Below, in pieces: positions 1 through 5,586 of a stretch of DNA of 9,416 bases. This DNA comes from Rubrobacteraceae bacterium. GTDB lineage: Bacteria; Actinomycetota; Rubrobacteria; Rubrobacterales; Rubrobacteraceae. The notes under the pieces are model-generated. The model was not told the DNA's origin. It ran no database searches and saw only the letters and a program-made list of their open reading frames with translations. The stretch is taken from NCBI GenBank assembly GCA_029240775.1, contig JARDZQ010000037.1, forward strand, positions 1 to 9,416, given 5' to 3'. Position numbers and translations under genes: made by a program. Positions within the stretch are counted from its first letter, which is position 1; the number at the start of each line of letters is the position of its first letter.

Positions 1-220
1 TGCTGTCGGGAGAGGATCTGCTTGCCACCACCCTCTACGGGTGGGCCATGCTCGTCGGCATCGCCCTCGCAGACCTGCCCGCAGCCTCCTCCGTAGCCAT
101 CCTCCTGCAACCCGTCGCCCTTCTGACCTGCGCAAAGCCCTCGGGTGGTATCAGGCGCCGGGCGCCGCCGTCGTGCTGGCCAGCATAGTCCTCGAGCGAC
201 GCGGTAGCCAGCTTAGCTGA
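1..220 (+). pseudogene. EamA/DMT-family transporter 3' remnant, frameshifted
   Basis: The 5' end lies outside the window. From base 3 the frame reads a transmembrane-rich stretch with the segment LPAASSVAILLQPV (about 75-116), typical of the last helices of EamA (drug/metabolite transporter) proteins. After about base 120 this frame loses sense. The expected C-terminal helix instead appears in the frame beginning at base 2, as ALGWYQAPGAAVVLASIVLE followed by RRGSQLS and a TGA at 218-220. The family normally has about 14 residues between the QPV segment and the ALGW segment; here only about 20 bases separate them. A net deletion that is not a multiple of three therefore fits better than a single-base read error. 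The original protein would have been a multi-helix inner-membrane exporter of unknown substrate. Its stop overlaps the converging carbonic anhydrase stop by 8 bases. The family call rests on recognising the C-terminal pattern. Confidence 0.6.
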
Positions 221-704
221 CCTCTCTAAGCCGCCCTGTCTCTACCTCGTAGACGAACCCGCGGACGCTGTCCTTGTGCGTGATGAACGGGCTAGCATGG
301 ATGCGCCTTATCGACTGGCGCACGTCTTCTTCAAGGTCAGAGAAGGCTTCCATGGAGAAATGAGGCTTGACGCCAACGTCTTCCTGAATCTGCTGCTTCA
401 GGTCGTCGTCAGTGAAGGTCAACATTCCGCAGTCGGTGTGGTGGATGAGGATAATCTCGCGCGTGCCGAGCAGGCGCTGAGAGATAGCCAGCGACCGGAT
501 CTCATCGTCCGTTATGACCCCACCCGCGTTGCGGATGACGTGCGCATCACCCTCCTCGAGCCCGAGGATCTTGTGCACGTCGAGGCGCGCGTCCATGCAC
601 GCGACCACCGCAACACCCCTGGCCGGCGGCAGCGCTAGATCCCCCTTCTCGAAGCCCTCTGCATACGCCGCGTTGTTCCGCAGCAGCTCGTCCGTAACGC
701 TCAT
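213..704 (-). CDS. Beta-class carbonic anhydrase (163 aa)
   Basis: A cytoplasmic zinc enzyme that interconverts CO2 and bicarbonate. Visible motifs are CMDARLD at residues 36-42, HVIRNAGG at 55-62 and HHTDCGM at 88-94. Cys36, His89 and Cys92 are the expected zinc ligands, and Asp38-Arg40 form the catalytic dyad. Length and motif spacing resemble the short actinobacterial type such as M. tuberculosis Rv1284. I chose the ATG at 704 because GGGAGGGAAGCA lies immediately upstream. The longer reading from a TTG at 734 adds only 10 residues, has no ribosome site, and would begin about 5 bases after the predicted transcription start. The gene stands alone, diverges from the 65-residue protein gene, and converges on the broken transporter with stop codons overlapping by 8 bases. 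Family assignment is firm; the physiological role (bicarbonate supply, pH balance) is inferred. Confidence 0.95.
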   Translation of the reverse strand: MSVTDELLRNNAAYAEGFEKGDLALPPARGVAVVACMDARLDVHKILGLEEGDAHVIRNAGGVITDDEIRSLAISQRLLGTREIILIHHTDCGMLTFTDDDLKQQIQEDVGVKPHFSMEAFSDLEEDVRQSIRRIHASPFITHKDSVRGFVYEVETGRLREVS

Positions 705-745
705 TGCTTCCCTCCCTGTCGCAAAATCCGACAATTTGTATCGGG

Positions 746-774
746 ATTAGAGCACACGCCCCACACCGGCACAA
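746..774 (-). promoter_or_regulatory. Housekeeping-type promoter for the carbonic anhydrase gene
   Basis: On the minus strand, a TTGTGC -35 element (769-774) and a TCTAAT -10 element (746-751) are separated by exactly 17 bases. The -10 matches TATAAT at 5 of 6 positions; the -35 matches only its TTG. Transcription would begin near 739, giving a leader of about 35 bases that contains the GGGAGG ribosome site. The relatively AT-rich -10 stands out from the GC-rich surroundings. Confidence 0.5.
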
Positions 775-799
775 GTTTGGGAGGCGCGAGTGGTGGTAT
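775..799 (+). promoter_or_regulatory. Stress-sigma (SigB/SigF-like) promoter for the 65-aa gene
   Basis: GTTTGG (775-780) and TGGTAT (794-799) are 13 bases apart, close to the GTTT...GGGTAT pattern of general-stress sigma factors in Gram-positive bacteria. A housekeeping reading (TTGGGA at 777-782, TATAAC at 797-802) would have a poor 14-base spacer. The predicted leader is about 30 bases and includes the ribosome site before 835. The site directly abuts the -35 of the divergent carbonic anhydrase promoter at 769-774. Confidence 0.45.
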
Positions 800-834
800 A
801 ACGGCCCCCGTAAAGACGCCGAGAGGAGAGGGCC

Positions 835-1032
835 ATGACCGAACGCGACCGCCGCCCGGGCTCCGGGGGCACGGAGGACAACGTGCGCGACGAACTCGAC
901 GAGGCCGCCGGAGAAGGCAGGCGGAAGAGAGACGCCGAGAGGGAAACCGTCGAGGAAGAGGGCCGGACCGGCAGCGGAGGGGTCAAGGACAACGTCAGGG
1001 ACGAGTGGGACGAGTCGCAAGAACGTAGCTAA
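835..1032 (+). CDS. Small charged protein with internal duplication (65 aa), unknown function
   Basis: I do not recognise a family. The ATG follows a clear ribosome site (GAGGAGAG, about 821-830). The product is extremely hydrophilic: roughly 21 Asp/Glu, 13 Arg/Lys and 9 Gly in 65 residues, no cysteine, one aromatic (Trp58), and no signal peptide or membrane segment. A 16-residue motif occurs twice, at 9-24 and 46-61, with pattern GSGG-x-x-DNVRDE-x-DE-(A/S). Codons differ at many synonymous positions between copies (for example GTG CGC against GTC AGG for Val-Arg), which indicates selection on the protein rather than a recent DNA duplication. Composition meets the usual idea of a hydrophilin or disordered stress protein. 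The stress-type promoter upstream agrees, but function is unproven. A perfect hairpin follows 3 bases after the stop. Confidence 0.75.
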   Translation: MTERDRRPGSGGTEDNVRDELDEAAGEGRRKRDAERETVEEEGRTGSGGVKDNVRDEWDESQERS

Positions 1033-1035
1033 ATA

Positions 1036-1064
1036 GGTTTTGGAAGCATCAAGCTTCCAAAACC
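1036..1064 (+). terminator. Perfect 12-bp hairpin just after the 65-aa gene
   Basis: Arms at 1036-1047 (GGTTTTGGAAGC) and 1053-1064 are exact reverse complements around a 5-base loop. The structure starts 3 bases after the TAA of the 65-residue gene. No T-run follows on the plus strand, so it is not a classic intrinsic terminator. Position suggests termination or 3'-end protection, possibly on both strands. Confidence 0.55.
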
Positions 1065-1096
1065 GCGCCGTCAGCTAGGTCAGCACGCTCCAGCCT

Positions 1097-1160
1097 GCGC
1101 CTTCTGCTTTCAGCGCTCAGCTTTAATTGCTGATAGCTGAAAGCCGACTGCTGAAGGCGC
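1097..1160. repeat. Palindromic array of 7-base units
   Basis: Bases 1101-1156 divide into eight consecutive 7-base units. Units 5-8 (1129-1156) follow GCTGAnn, with one unit degenerate (GCCGACT). Units 1-3 (1101-1121) are mostly the reverse-strand version, such as TTTCAGC. Unit 4 (TTTAATT, 1122-1128) is the hinge. The array folds on itself: 1117-1121 pairs with 1129-1133, 1107-1114 with 1136-1143, and an outer 8-bp stem joins 1097-1104 to 1153-1160. No coding capacity is apparent. It resembles the short tandemly repeated heptamers dispersed in some bacterial genomes; whether it recurs in this genome cannot be seen here. Confidence 0.6.
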
Positions 1161-1192
1161 GAGTTGCAGAAGCCAAGGCTTCTGCAACTCGC
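1159..1192 (-). terminator. Perfect 16-bp hairpin just after the small membrane protein gene
   Basis: Arms 1159-1174 (GCGAGTTGCAGAAGCC) and 1177-1192 are exact reverse complements with only AA between them, so the real loop is probably CAAG on a 15-bp stem. It lies one base beyond the TAG (1194-1196) of the minus-strand gene. No T-run follows on the minus strand. Its outer bases overlap the end of the palindromic heptamer array, so the two folds compete at 1159-1160. Confidence 0.55.
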
Positions 1193-1193
1193 T

Positions 1194-1625
1194 CTAGCGG
1201 ACGCGGGCGCGGTGGGCGTTAGTGCGCGAGCGGTTGAAGATCCTGTCGAGGTAGCGGTCGGCGACCCAGGCGCCCGCGGCACCGCCGATGACGCCGAGGA
1301 GGATATCGAAGATCGTGTCGGGCGGGGCGTGGCTTATGGGGAGGCCCATGAGGGACATAATGATCTCTATCCCCTCCCAGCCGGCGGCCCCGACCAGGCC
1401 TATGACGGAGCCGGTGATCACGGCGCGGCGCGGGGTGTTGAAGAACTCGTCGTCTCCCCCGCCGCGGTAGATGATCTCCGCCGTTATCGCCACGAGCGTG
1501 AAGGGCGTGAGGAAGTGGGCGATCTCGTCGTAGAGCGGGATCGGCTCGAAGAGGTGCCACAGAAAGCCGGCCCCGTTGAGAGCGATGCAGATGAGTATGA
1601 GGGCTACGACCCAGCCACGCGGCAC
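1194..1625 (-). CDS. Small multi-helix membrane protein (143 aa), YjdF/DUF2238- or VanZ-like
   Basis: Four hydrophobic segments are visible at about 5-25, 38-54, 68-92 and 104-123, with a basic C-terminal tail after 124. Polar residues lie in or beside the helices: YDEIAHF at 32-38 (Asp33, His37), WEGIE at 83-87, and PDTIFD at 102-107 (Asp103, Asp107). The sequence YD-x-x-x-HF followed by W-E and D-x-x-x-D recalls DUF2238/YjdF and VanZ-like membrane proteins, but I cannot decide between them and assign no reaction. The start is GTG at 1625, supported by GGAGGGG 8 bases upstream. It lies downstream of thymidine kinase on the same strand but appears to have its own promoter in the 73-base gap. 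A strong hairpin follows its stop. Confidence 0.8.
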   Translation of the reverse strand: MPRGWVVALILICIALNGAGFLWHLFEPIPLYDEIAHFLTPFTLVAITAEIIYRGGGDDEFFNTPRRAVITGSVIGLVGAAGWEGIEIIMSLMGLPISHAPPDTIFDILLGVIGGAAGAWVADRYLDRIFNRSRTNAHRARVR

Positions 1626-1672
1626 TAGCTCGGCCCCTCCATCTCTTCGCCCGTTCTTTCCATCCCCCGCTT

Positions 1673-1699
1673 ATACCCGGCAAGCGGCCAGGCGGAAAC
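1673..1699 (-). promoter_or_regulatory. Stress-sigma (SigB/SigF-like) promoter for the small membrane protein
   Basis: On the minus strand, GTTT (1696-1699) and a full GGGTAT (1673-1678) are 17 bases apart, within the range accepted for SigF/SigB-class promoters. The GTTT element begins in the last base of the thymidine kinase stop codon. Predicted transcription start is near 1666, leaving a leader of about 40 bases with a GGAGGGG ribosome site. A housekeeping alternative (TTTCCG, 17 bases, TATAAG) overlaps it. Confidence 0.45.
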
Positions 1700-2295
1700 T
1701 ACACTTCGTGGCAGTGGCGGCAGCGGGCCTCGTAGGTCTCCTGGGCCCCGACCAGGATCGTCGGCGCGGAGGCGGGGGCTGGCTTGCCGTCGATCAGGCG
1801 CTGCGAGCGCGAGGCGTCGCGGCCGCAGCGGGCGCAGATGGCGCGCAGTTTCACCACCTCGTCGGCCTCTGCCAGAAGGGCGGGCATCGGGCCGAAGGGC
1901 TCTCCCCGGAAGTCCATGTCGAGGCCCGCGGCGATCACCTCGTAGCCCGTGTCGGCCAGGCGCCGGCACGCCTCGACTATCCCCGCGTCGAAGAACTGGG
2001 CCTCCTCGACGGCTACAAGGTCGGTGGTTCTCTCGACCCTTTCGAGCAGCTCCTCGCTCGTGGTGACGGCGGCGGCCTCGTGCGGGACGCCGTTATGAGT
2101 CCGGATCTCCGTGATGCCTGAGCGGGTATCCAGGGAGTGCTTGAAGGCCTGGACGCTGCGCCGGGCGTACAAGGCGCGCCTGAGGCGCCGGATCAGCTCC
2201 TCAGACTTGCCCGAGAACATGGAGCCCGTGATCACGGTCAGAGACCCCGTGGGCACGGTCGGAGCTTTGGCGGTGCGGTCTTTCACTTGCGTCAT
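1699..2295 (-). CDS. tdk: Thymidine kinase, type II (198 aa)
   Basis: A cytosolic salvage enzyme that phosphorylates thymidine to dTMP with ATP. The P-loop GSMFSGKS spans residues 24-31 (Lys30). The Walker B/catalytic segment reads VEEAQFF at 96-102. Most relatives have Asp-Glu here; this protein has Glu97-Glu98, with Glu98 as the presumed catalytic base. The substrate lasso begins with GLDMDFRGEPFGP (124-136). Two cysteine pairs, Cys154/Cys157 and Cys192/Cys195, form the structural zinc site, the second within CRHCH near the C-terminus. Length is normal for the family. The ATG at 2295 lies just before the conserved fold. The frame stays open far upstream, but that stretch is antisense to the TVP38 gene and shows no kinase features. 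No ribosome site is visible; a -10 element only 9 bases upstream suggests a leaderless message. Confidence 0.96.
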   Translation of the reverse strand: MTQVKDRTAKAPTVPTGSLTVITGSMFSGKSEELIRRLRRALYARRSVQAFKHSLDTRSGITEIRTHNGVPHEAAAVTTSEELLERVERTTDLVAVEEAQFFDAGIVEACRRLADTGYEVIAAGLDMDFRGEPFGPMPALLAEADEVVKLRAICARCGRDASRSQRLIDGKPAPASAPTILVGAQETYEARCRHCHEV

Positions 2296-2304
2296 GGTCT
2301 TTAG

Positions 2305-2310
2305 ATTGTA
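2305..2310 (-). promoter_or_regulatory. -10 element of a probable leaderless tdk promoter
   Basis: TACAAT on the minus strand matches TATAAT at 5 of 6 positions and ends 9 bases before the tdk ATG. Transcription would start within about 3 bases of the start codon, which explains the absent ribosome site. No convincing -35 element is seen 17 bases upstream. It lies in the 47-base gap between the TVP38 gene and tdk. Confidence 0.4.
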
Positions 2311-2342
2311 CCTACCACGAAGGGTTGTACTAGACCCCGATC

Positions 2343-3098
2343 CTACCTCAGGTTCCTCTTCGGCCTGCGGCGCTCCCTCCTGTAGCGCACGACGGCGACC
2401 GCTACTACTCCAGCGACCACAAGCCCCGAGGTGACGAGGAATAGCCCCACGTACTCCGGCGCTCGTTGTCCCAGGTAAGAGTAGAGGAAGGTCTGCGGGA
2501 AGATTCCTAGAGTAGTGGCGAAGATAAAGTTCCGAAACCTCATCCGCGTCAGGCCGGCGGCGTAGGAGATCACGTCGAAGGCTACGCCTGGGATGAGGCG
2601 CCCGACGAAGACCGCGTACACCCCCCACCGGGCGAACCAGCGGTCGGCTGACTGTAGGCCCGTCCTGCCCACCAGCACCTCGACCGGCACGCGGCCTAGA
2701 GAGCGTGAGATCCCGAAGCACACAGCCGCAGCCAGCACGTGCCCGAAGAGGCTCAGCATCCAGCCCCAGAACACCCCGAACGCCAGCCCGTTGGCGAAGG
2801 TTATGAGGAAAGACGGCACCGGCGCCACGAGTGCCTGCAACACCATTAGAAAGCAAGAAGCGACCGGCGCCCACAGCCCGAAGGAGAGGATGTAGTCTCG
2901 CAGGCCCGCGATATCCCCGCGCCCAAGGAGACCCAGAGCCTGGTTCACCTCGGAGCGGAACCCCGAGGATACGAGATAGAGCAACCCGAACAGCCCCGCG
3001 GCGACGAGTAGTATGGCGAGCCGCAACAGCCTTACTGCGCGGGCGTCCAGGGTTACGGCTCTCATTGCGGGAGGAAGGTGACCCGGTCTGTTCACCAA
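2343..3098 (-). CDS. TVP38/TMEM64-family membrane protein, VTT (SNARE-associated) domain (251 aa)
   Basis: An inner-membrane protein of the DedA/TVP38 group, members of which are linked to lipid handling and envelope homeostasis; the substrate here is unknown. Hydrophobic segments lie at about 24-45, 75-92, 95-132, 158-182, 190-208 and 216-238, with a strongly basic tail (240-251). The VTT signature is clear: PVPSFLITFANGLAFG at 93-108 (re-entrant loop type), then FVGRLIPGVAFDVISYAAGL at 164-183, with the conserved Arg-x-x-Pro-Gly. The start is uncertain: TTG at 3098, GTG at 3095 and ATG at 3065 (240 aa) all precede the first helix and none has a good ribosome site. A TAAGAT motif just upstream could make the GTG leaderless. 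The gene is separated by 56 bases from the CoA-lyase gene and may be read with it or alone. Confidence 0.88.
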   Translation of the reverse strand: MVNRPGHLPPAMRAVTLDARAVRLLRLAILLVAAGLFGLLYLVSSGFRSEVNQALGLLGRGDIAGLRDYILSFGLWAPVASCFLMVLQALVAPVPSFLITFANGLAFGVFWGWMLSLFGHVLAAAVCFGISRSLGRVPVEVLVGRTGLQSADRWFARWGVYAVFVGRLIPGVAFDVISYAAGLTRMRFRNFIFATTLGIFPQTFLYSYLGQRAPEYVGLFLVTSGLVVAGVVAVAVVRYRRERRRPKRNLR

Positions 3099-3154
3099 TC
3101 CATCTTACACCGCGCGCCGATCCGAGAGATGAGAGGCTCGCGGTTCTGGACCTC

Positions 3155-4057
3155 CTAGTCCGGCGCCTGCTCGAGGGTGTTCCGGGCCATCCTTATGGAG
3201 GCGGCGTCTATCATCTGGCCCTCGACCGTGATGGCGCCCCGCCCGGCGGCGTTGGCCTCATCGTAGGCCTGAACGACCTTCCTGGCCCACTCGACCTCTT
3301 CGTTCGTGGGCGAGAAGACGTCGTTGACGGTCTCGATCTGGGCCGGGTGGATGCACCACTTGCCGTCGAAGCCCAGAGAGCGGGCGAGCAGGGAACTCTG
3401 GCGCAGCCCCTTCTCGTCGCGGTGGTCGGCCACGGGGCCATCCACCGCGCGCACTCCGGCGGCGCGGGCGGCGACGACGATCCGGTGCATGGCGTAGTGG
3501 AAGCGGTGGCCAGGATATACCCCATCCCACTCGTCCATCGTCCCGATGCTCTTCTGGGGTATCCTCACGCTCGCCGCGTAGTCGCCGGGGCCGAAGTGGA
3601 GGGCCGTTAGACGCCCCGTGGCGCGGGCTATGCTCTCCACGTTGACGAGGCCCTCGGCGCTCTCTATCTGTGCCTCCAGCTTTATCTTGCCGGGTTCCAG
3701 GCCTATCGAGAGCTCGATCTGATAGAGCAACGTGGCGACGACGTGGAGGTCCTCGGGGCGCTGCACCTTGGGGACCATGATGGCCGCCAGCCTGTCCCCG
3801 ACCCCCTCGACGACCTCGATCAAGTCGCGGTAGAAGTAAGGTGTGTCGAGGGCATTCGTGCGGTAGAGGGTCGGTCTGCCGTCCCAGTCGAGCTCCTTGA
3901 GGGTGTGGACGACCTTCGGGCGGGCTTCGGCCTTCTCGTCAGGAGTGACGGCGTCCTCGAGGTCGAGGAAGACCGCGTCGGCGGCGGAGGCGAGCGCCTT
4001 CTCCGCCATTCCGGGGTTGGAGCCCGGGACGGCCAGGATAGAGCGCGGTGCTCTCAC
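3155..4057 (-). CDS. HpcH/HpaI/CitE-family CoA-ester lyase, malyl-CoA lyase-like (300 aa)
   Basis: A TIM-barrel, Mg2+-dependent enzyme of the CitE/malyl-CoA lyase superfamily, whose members split or form 3-hydroxyacyl-CoA esters such as malyl-CoA (glyoxylate + acetyl-CoA) or beta-methylmalyl-CoA (glyoxylate + propionyl-CoA), or hydrolyse malyl-CoA. Visible features: Arg5 and PGSN (11-14) near the N-terminus, FLDLEDAV (30-37), Arg66 in the R-x-N substrate motif, IESAEG (131-136) with Mg ligand Glu132, FGPGDYAAS (155-163) with Mg ligand Asp159, a DGP motif, and GKWCIHPAQ in the C-terminal part. Start is GTG at 4057, overlapping the glcF stop by 4 bases (GTGA), so translation is probably coupled. 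Placement last in a glcDEF operon favours glyoxylate as a substrate. Exact specificity (malyl-CoA, methylmalyl-CoA, citramalyl-CoA, thioesterase) cannot be read from sequence. Confidence 0.9.
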   Translation of the reverse strand: MRAPRSILAVPGSNPGMAEKALASAADAVFLDLEDAVTPDEKAEARPKVVHTLKELDWDGRPTLYRTNALDTPYFYRDLIEVVEGVGDRLAAIMVPKVQRPEDLHVVATLLYQIELSIGLEPGKIKLEAQIESAEGLVNVESIARATGRLTALHFGPGDYAASVRIPQKSIGTMDEWDGVYPGHRFHYAMHRIVVAARAAGVRAVDGPVADHRDEKGLRQSSLLARSLGFDGKWCIHPAQIETVNDVFSPTNEEVEWARKVVQAYDEANAAGRGAITVEGQMIDAASIRMARNTLEQAPD

Positions 4058-5586
4058 AGAGCCCTGTCGAGCAGCGTCTCCACGGGCTCGCCGCGGATCG
4101 AGGCGTCCAGGACCTCGACCGGGTGGGCCATCGGCATCGAGCGTCCCATCCGCTTGAGGGAGGCCTGTATCTGGAGCATGCAGCCCGGGTTGGAGGTCAC
4201 GATCATGCGCGCCCCGGTGTTGAGGACGTTGCGTGCCTTGCGGTCGCCTAGCTCCGTGGCGGGCTCGGGCTCGACCATGTTGTAGATGCCGGCGGAGCCG
4301 CAGCAGATCTCCGCCTCCTTTATCTCCCGGACATCCATGCCGGGTATCTGCTTGAGGGTGGCCCTGGGCTGCTGGCGGACGCCCTGGGCGTGCGCCAGGT
4401 GGCAGGCGTCGTGGTAGGCCGCGGATATGGGCAGCGGGTGCCGCTCGGCCACCGGCCCCAGCTCCTGGATGAACTCCGAGACGTCCCTGACCTTCGCCGT
4501 GAACACGCTAGCGCGCTCGGCGTATTCGGGGTCGTCGCGCAGGAGGTAACCGTACTCCTTGAGCGTCGAGCCACAACCGGCAGCGTTGATGATGATCTCA
4601 TCCACCTCGGCGTCCTCGAAGACGTCTATGAGCTTGCGGGCGAAGCGCTGGAACTCCTCCTCGCGGCCCGCGTGCACGCTAAGAGCCCCGCAGCAGCCCT
4701 GGCTCTTTGGCGCCACGACCTCGCAGCCCTCGGCCGAGAGGACGCGCACGGTGGCGGCGTTGACCTCGGAGAAGAAGACGCGCTGCACGCAGCCCTTTAT
4801 GAACCCGACCCTCCGGCGCTTCTCGCCGATGGACGAGGTGATCTCGGGGACCTCCTGCTGGCGGGTCATCATGGGCATGAGGGCCTCCATAGCCTTCATG
4901 CGTTTGGGGAGCCTGTCCATGATGCCGGCTCTGCGCAGCATGTCTCCGACGCCGAAGCGCTGGTAGAGCCTCAGAGGTGCCGTGGCAAGGCGCAGCCGGT
5001 CCGGGTAGGGGAAGAGCTGGAAGATCATCTCCCTAAAAGCTTTGTCCTCGGGGGCACGCTCGTAGCGGCGCTCGACCTGGGCGCGCGTGGCCTCGATGAG
5101 CTTGTCGTACTGCACGCCGGAGGGGCAGGCGGTCACACAGGCCATGCACCCGAGACACAGATCCCAATGCCTGACCATCGTGTCGTCCATGGGCTCCTCG
5201 TCGAGGCCCTTGTTCATCAGGTAGATGCGTCCGCGCGGGGAGTCCATCTCCTCCCCGAAGAGGACATAGGTCGGGCATGTCGGCAGACAGAATCCGCAGT
5301 GGACGCAGTCGTCTATGAGGTTCTTCTCGGGCGGGTGGTGGTCGTCGAAGGCCGGAAAGACGTAGCTGCCGGTCTCGGTCGAGCGGCCTATACCTACCGT
5401 CTGCTGCACCGAGCCGCGCGTGCCAAACGTCTCATGGGGCACGTCCTCCGGGCTACCCGCACCTATAGATTCGGCTGCTGCCTCCTCGCGGAACGTCCCC
5501 TCGTCGTCGCGGCGCTCGGTAGCGTCGGTCGCGTCGTAGGGGTTGCCGGTCTCCCGCGGATCCGGGGGCTCGTTGCGCCTGTCCAC
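4054..5586 (-). CDS. glcF: Glycolate oxidase iron-sulfur subunit GlcF (510 aa)
   Basis: The electron-transfer subunit of the GlcDEF complex, passing electrons from the flavin subunits towards the respiratory chain at the membrane. Two [4Fe-4S] ferredoxin motifs are present: Cys94, Cys97, Cys100, Cys104 and Cys144, Cys147, Cys150, Cys154. Two CCG domains follow, with Cys266, Cys298-Cys299-Gly, a CH pair in DACHLAHAQG, Cys428-Cys429-Gly and Cys469. The start is the GTG at 5586: GGAGGT sits 5 bases upstream and the codon shares one base with the glcE stop (TAGTG). The first 80 or so residues are charged and low in hydrophobics, and are absent from typical GlcF proteins, which begin just before the first cysteine cluster. 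Internal GTG codons (residues 49, 60) are possible but weaker starts. The stop overlaps the CoA-lyase start by 4 bases. Related FeS subunits of lactate dehydrogenases share this architecture. Confidence 0.93.
   Translation of the reverse strand: MDRRNEPPDPRETGNPYDATDATERRDDEGTFREEAAAESIGAGSPEDVPHETFGTRGSVQQTVGIGRSTETGSYVFPAFDDHHPPEKNLIDDCVHCGFCLPTCPTYVLFGEEMDSPRGRIYLMNKGLDEEPMDDTMVRHWDLCLGCMACVTACPSGVQYDKLIEATRAQVERRYERAPEDKAFREMIFQLFPYPDRLRLATAPLRLYQRFGVGDMLRRAGIMDRLPKRMKAMEALMPMMTRQQEVPEITSSIGEKRRRVGFIKGCVQRVFFSEVNAATVRVLSAEGCEVVAPKSQGCCGALSVHAGREEEFQRFARKLIDVFEDAEVDEIIINAAGCGSTLKEYGYLLRDDPEYAERASVFTAKVRDVSEFIQELGPVAERHPLPISAAYHDACHLAHAQGVRQQPRATLKQIPGMDVREIKEAEICCGSAGIYNMVEPEPATELGDRKARNVLNTGARMIVTSNPGCMLQIQASLKRMGRSMPMAHPVEVLDASIRGEPVETLLDRAL

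Noticed and set aside
1033..1193. CRISPR-like or insertion-sequence end
   Set aside because: The repeats are 7 bases, immediately adjacent without spacers, and palindromic; there is no transposase or target duplication.
2296..2874. Upstream extension of the thymidine kinase reading frame
   Set aside because: It is Arg/Gly-rich antisense to the TVP38 gene and shows no family features; the kinase fold begins at the ATG at 2295.
3099..3154. Possible terminator between the CoA-lyase and TVP38 genes
   Set aside because: Only a short CCGCG/CGCGG pairing with a large loop and no T-run; too weak to call.
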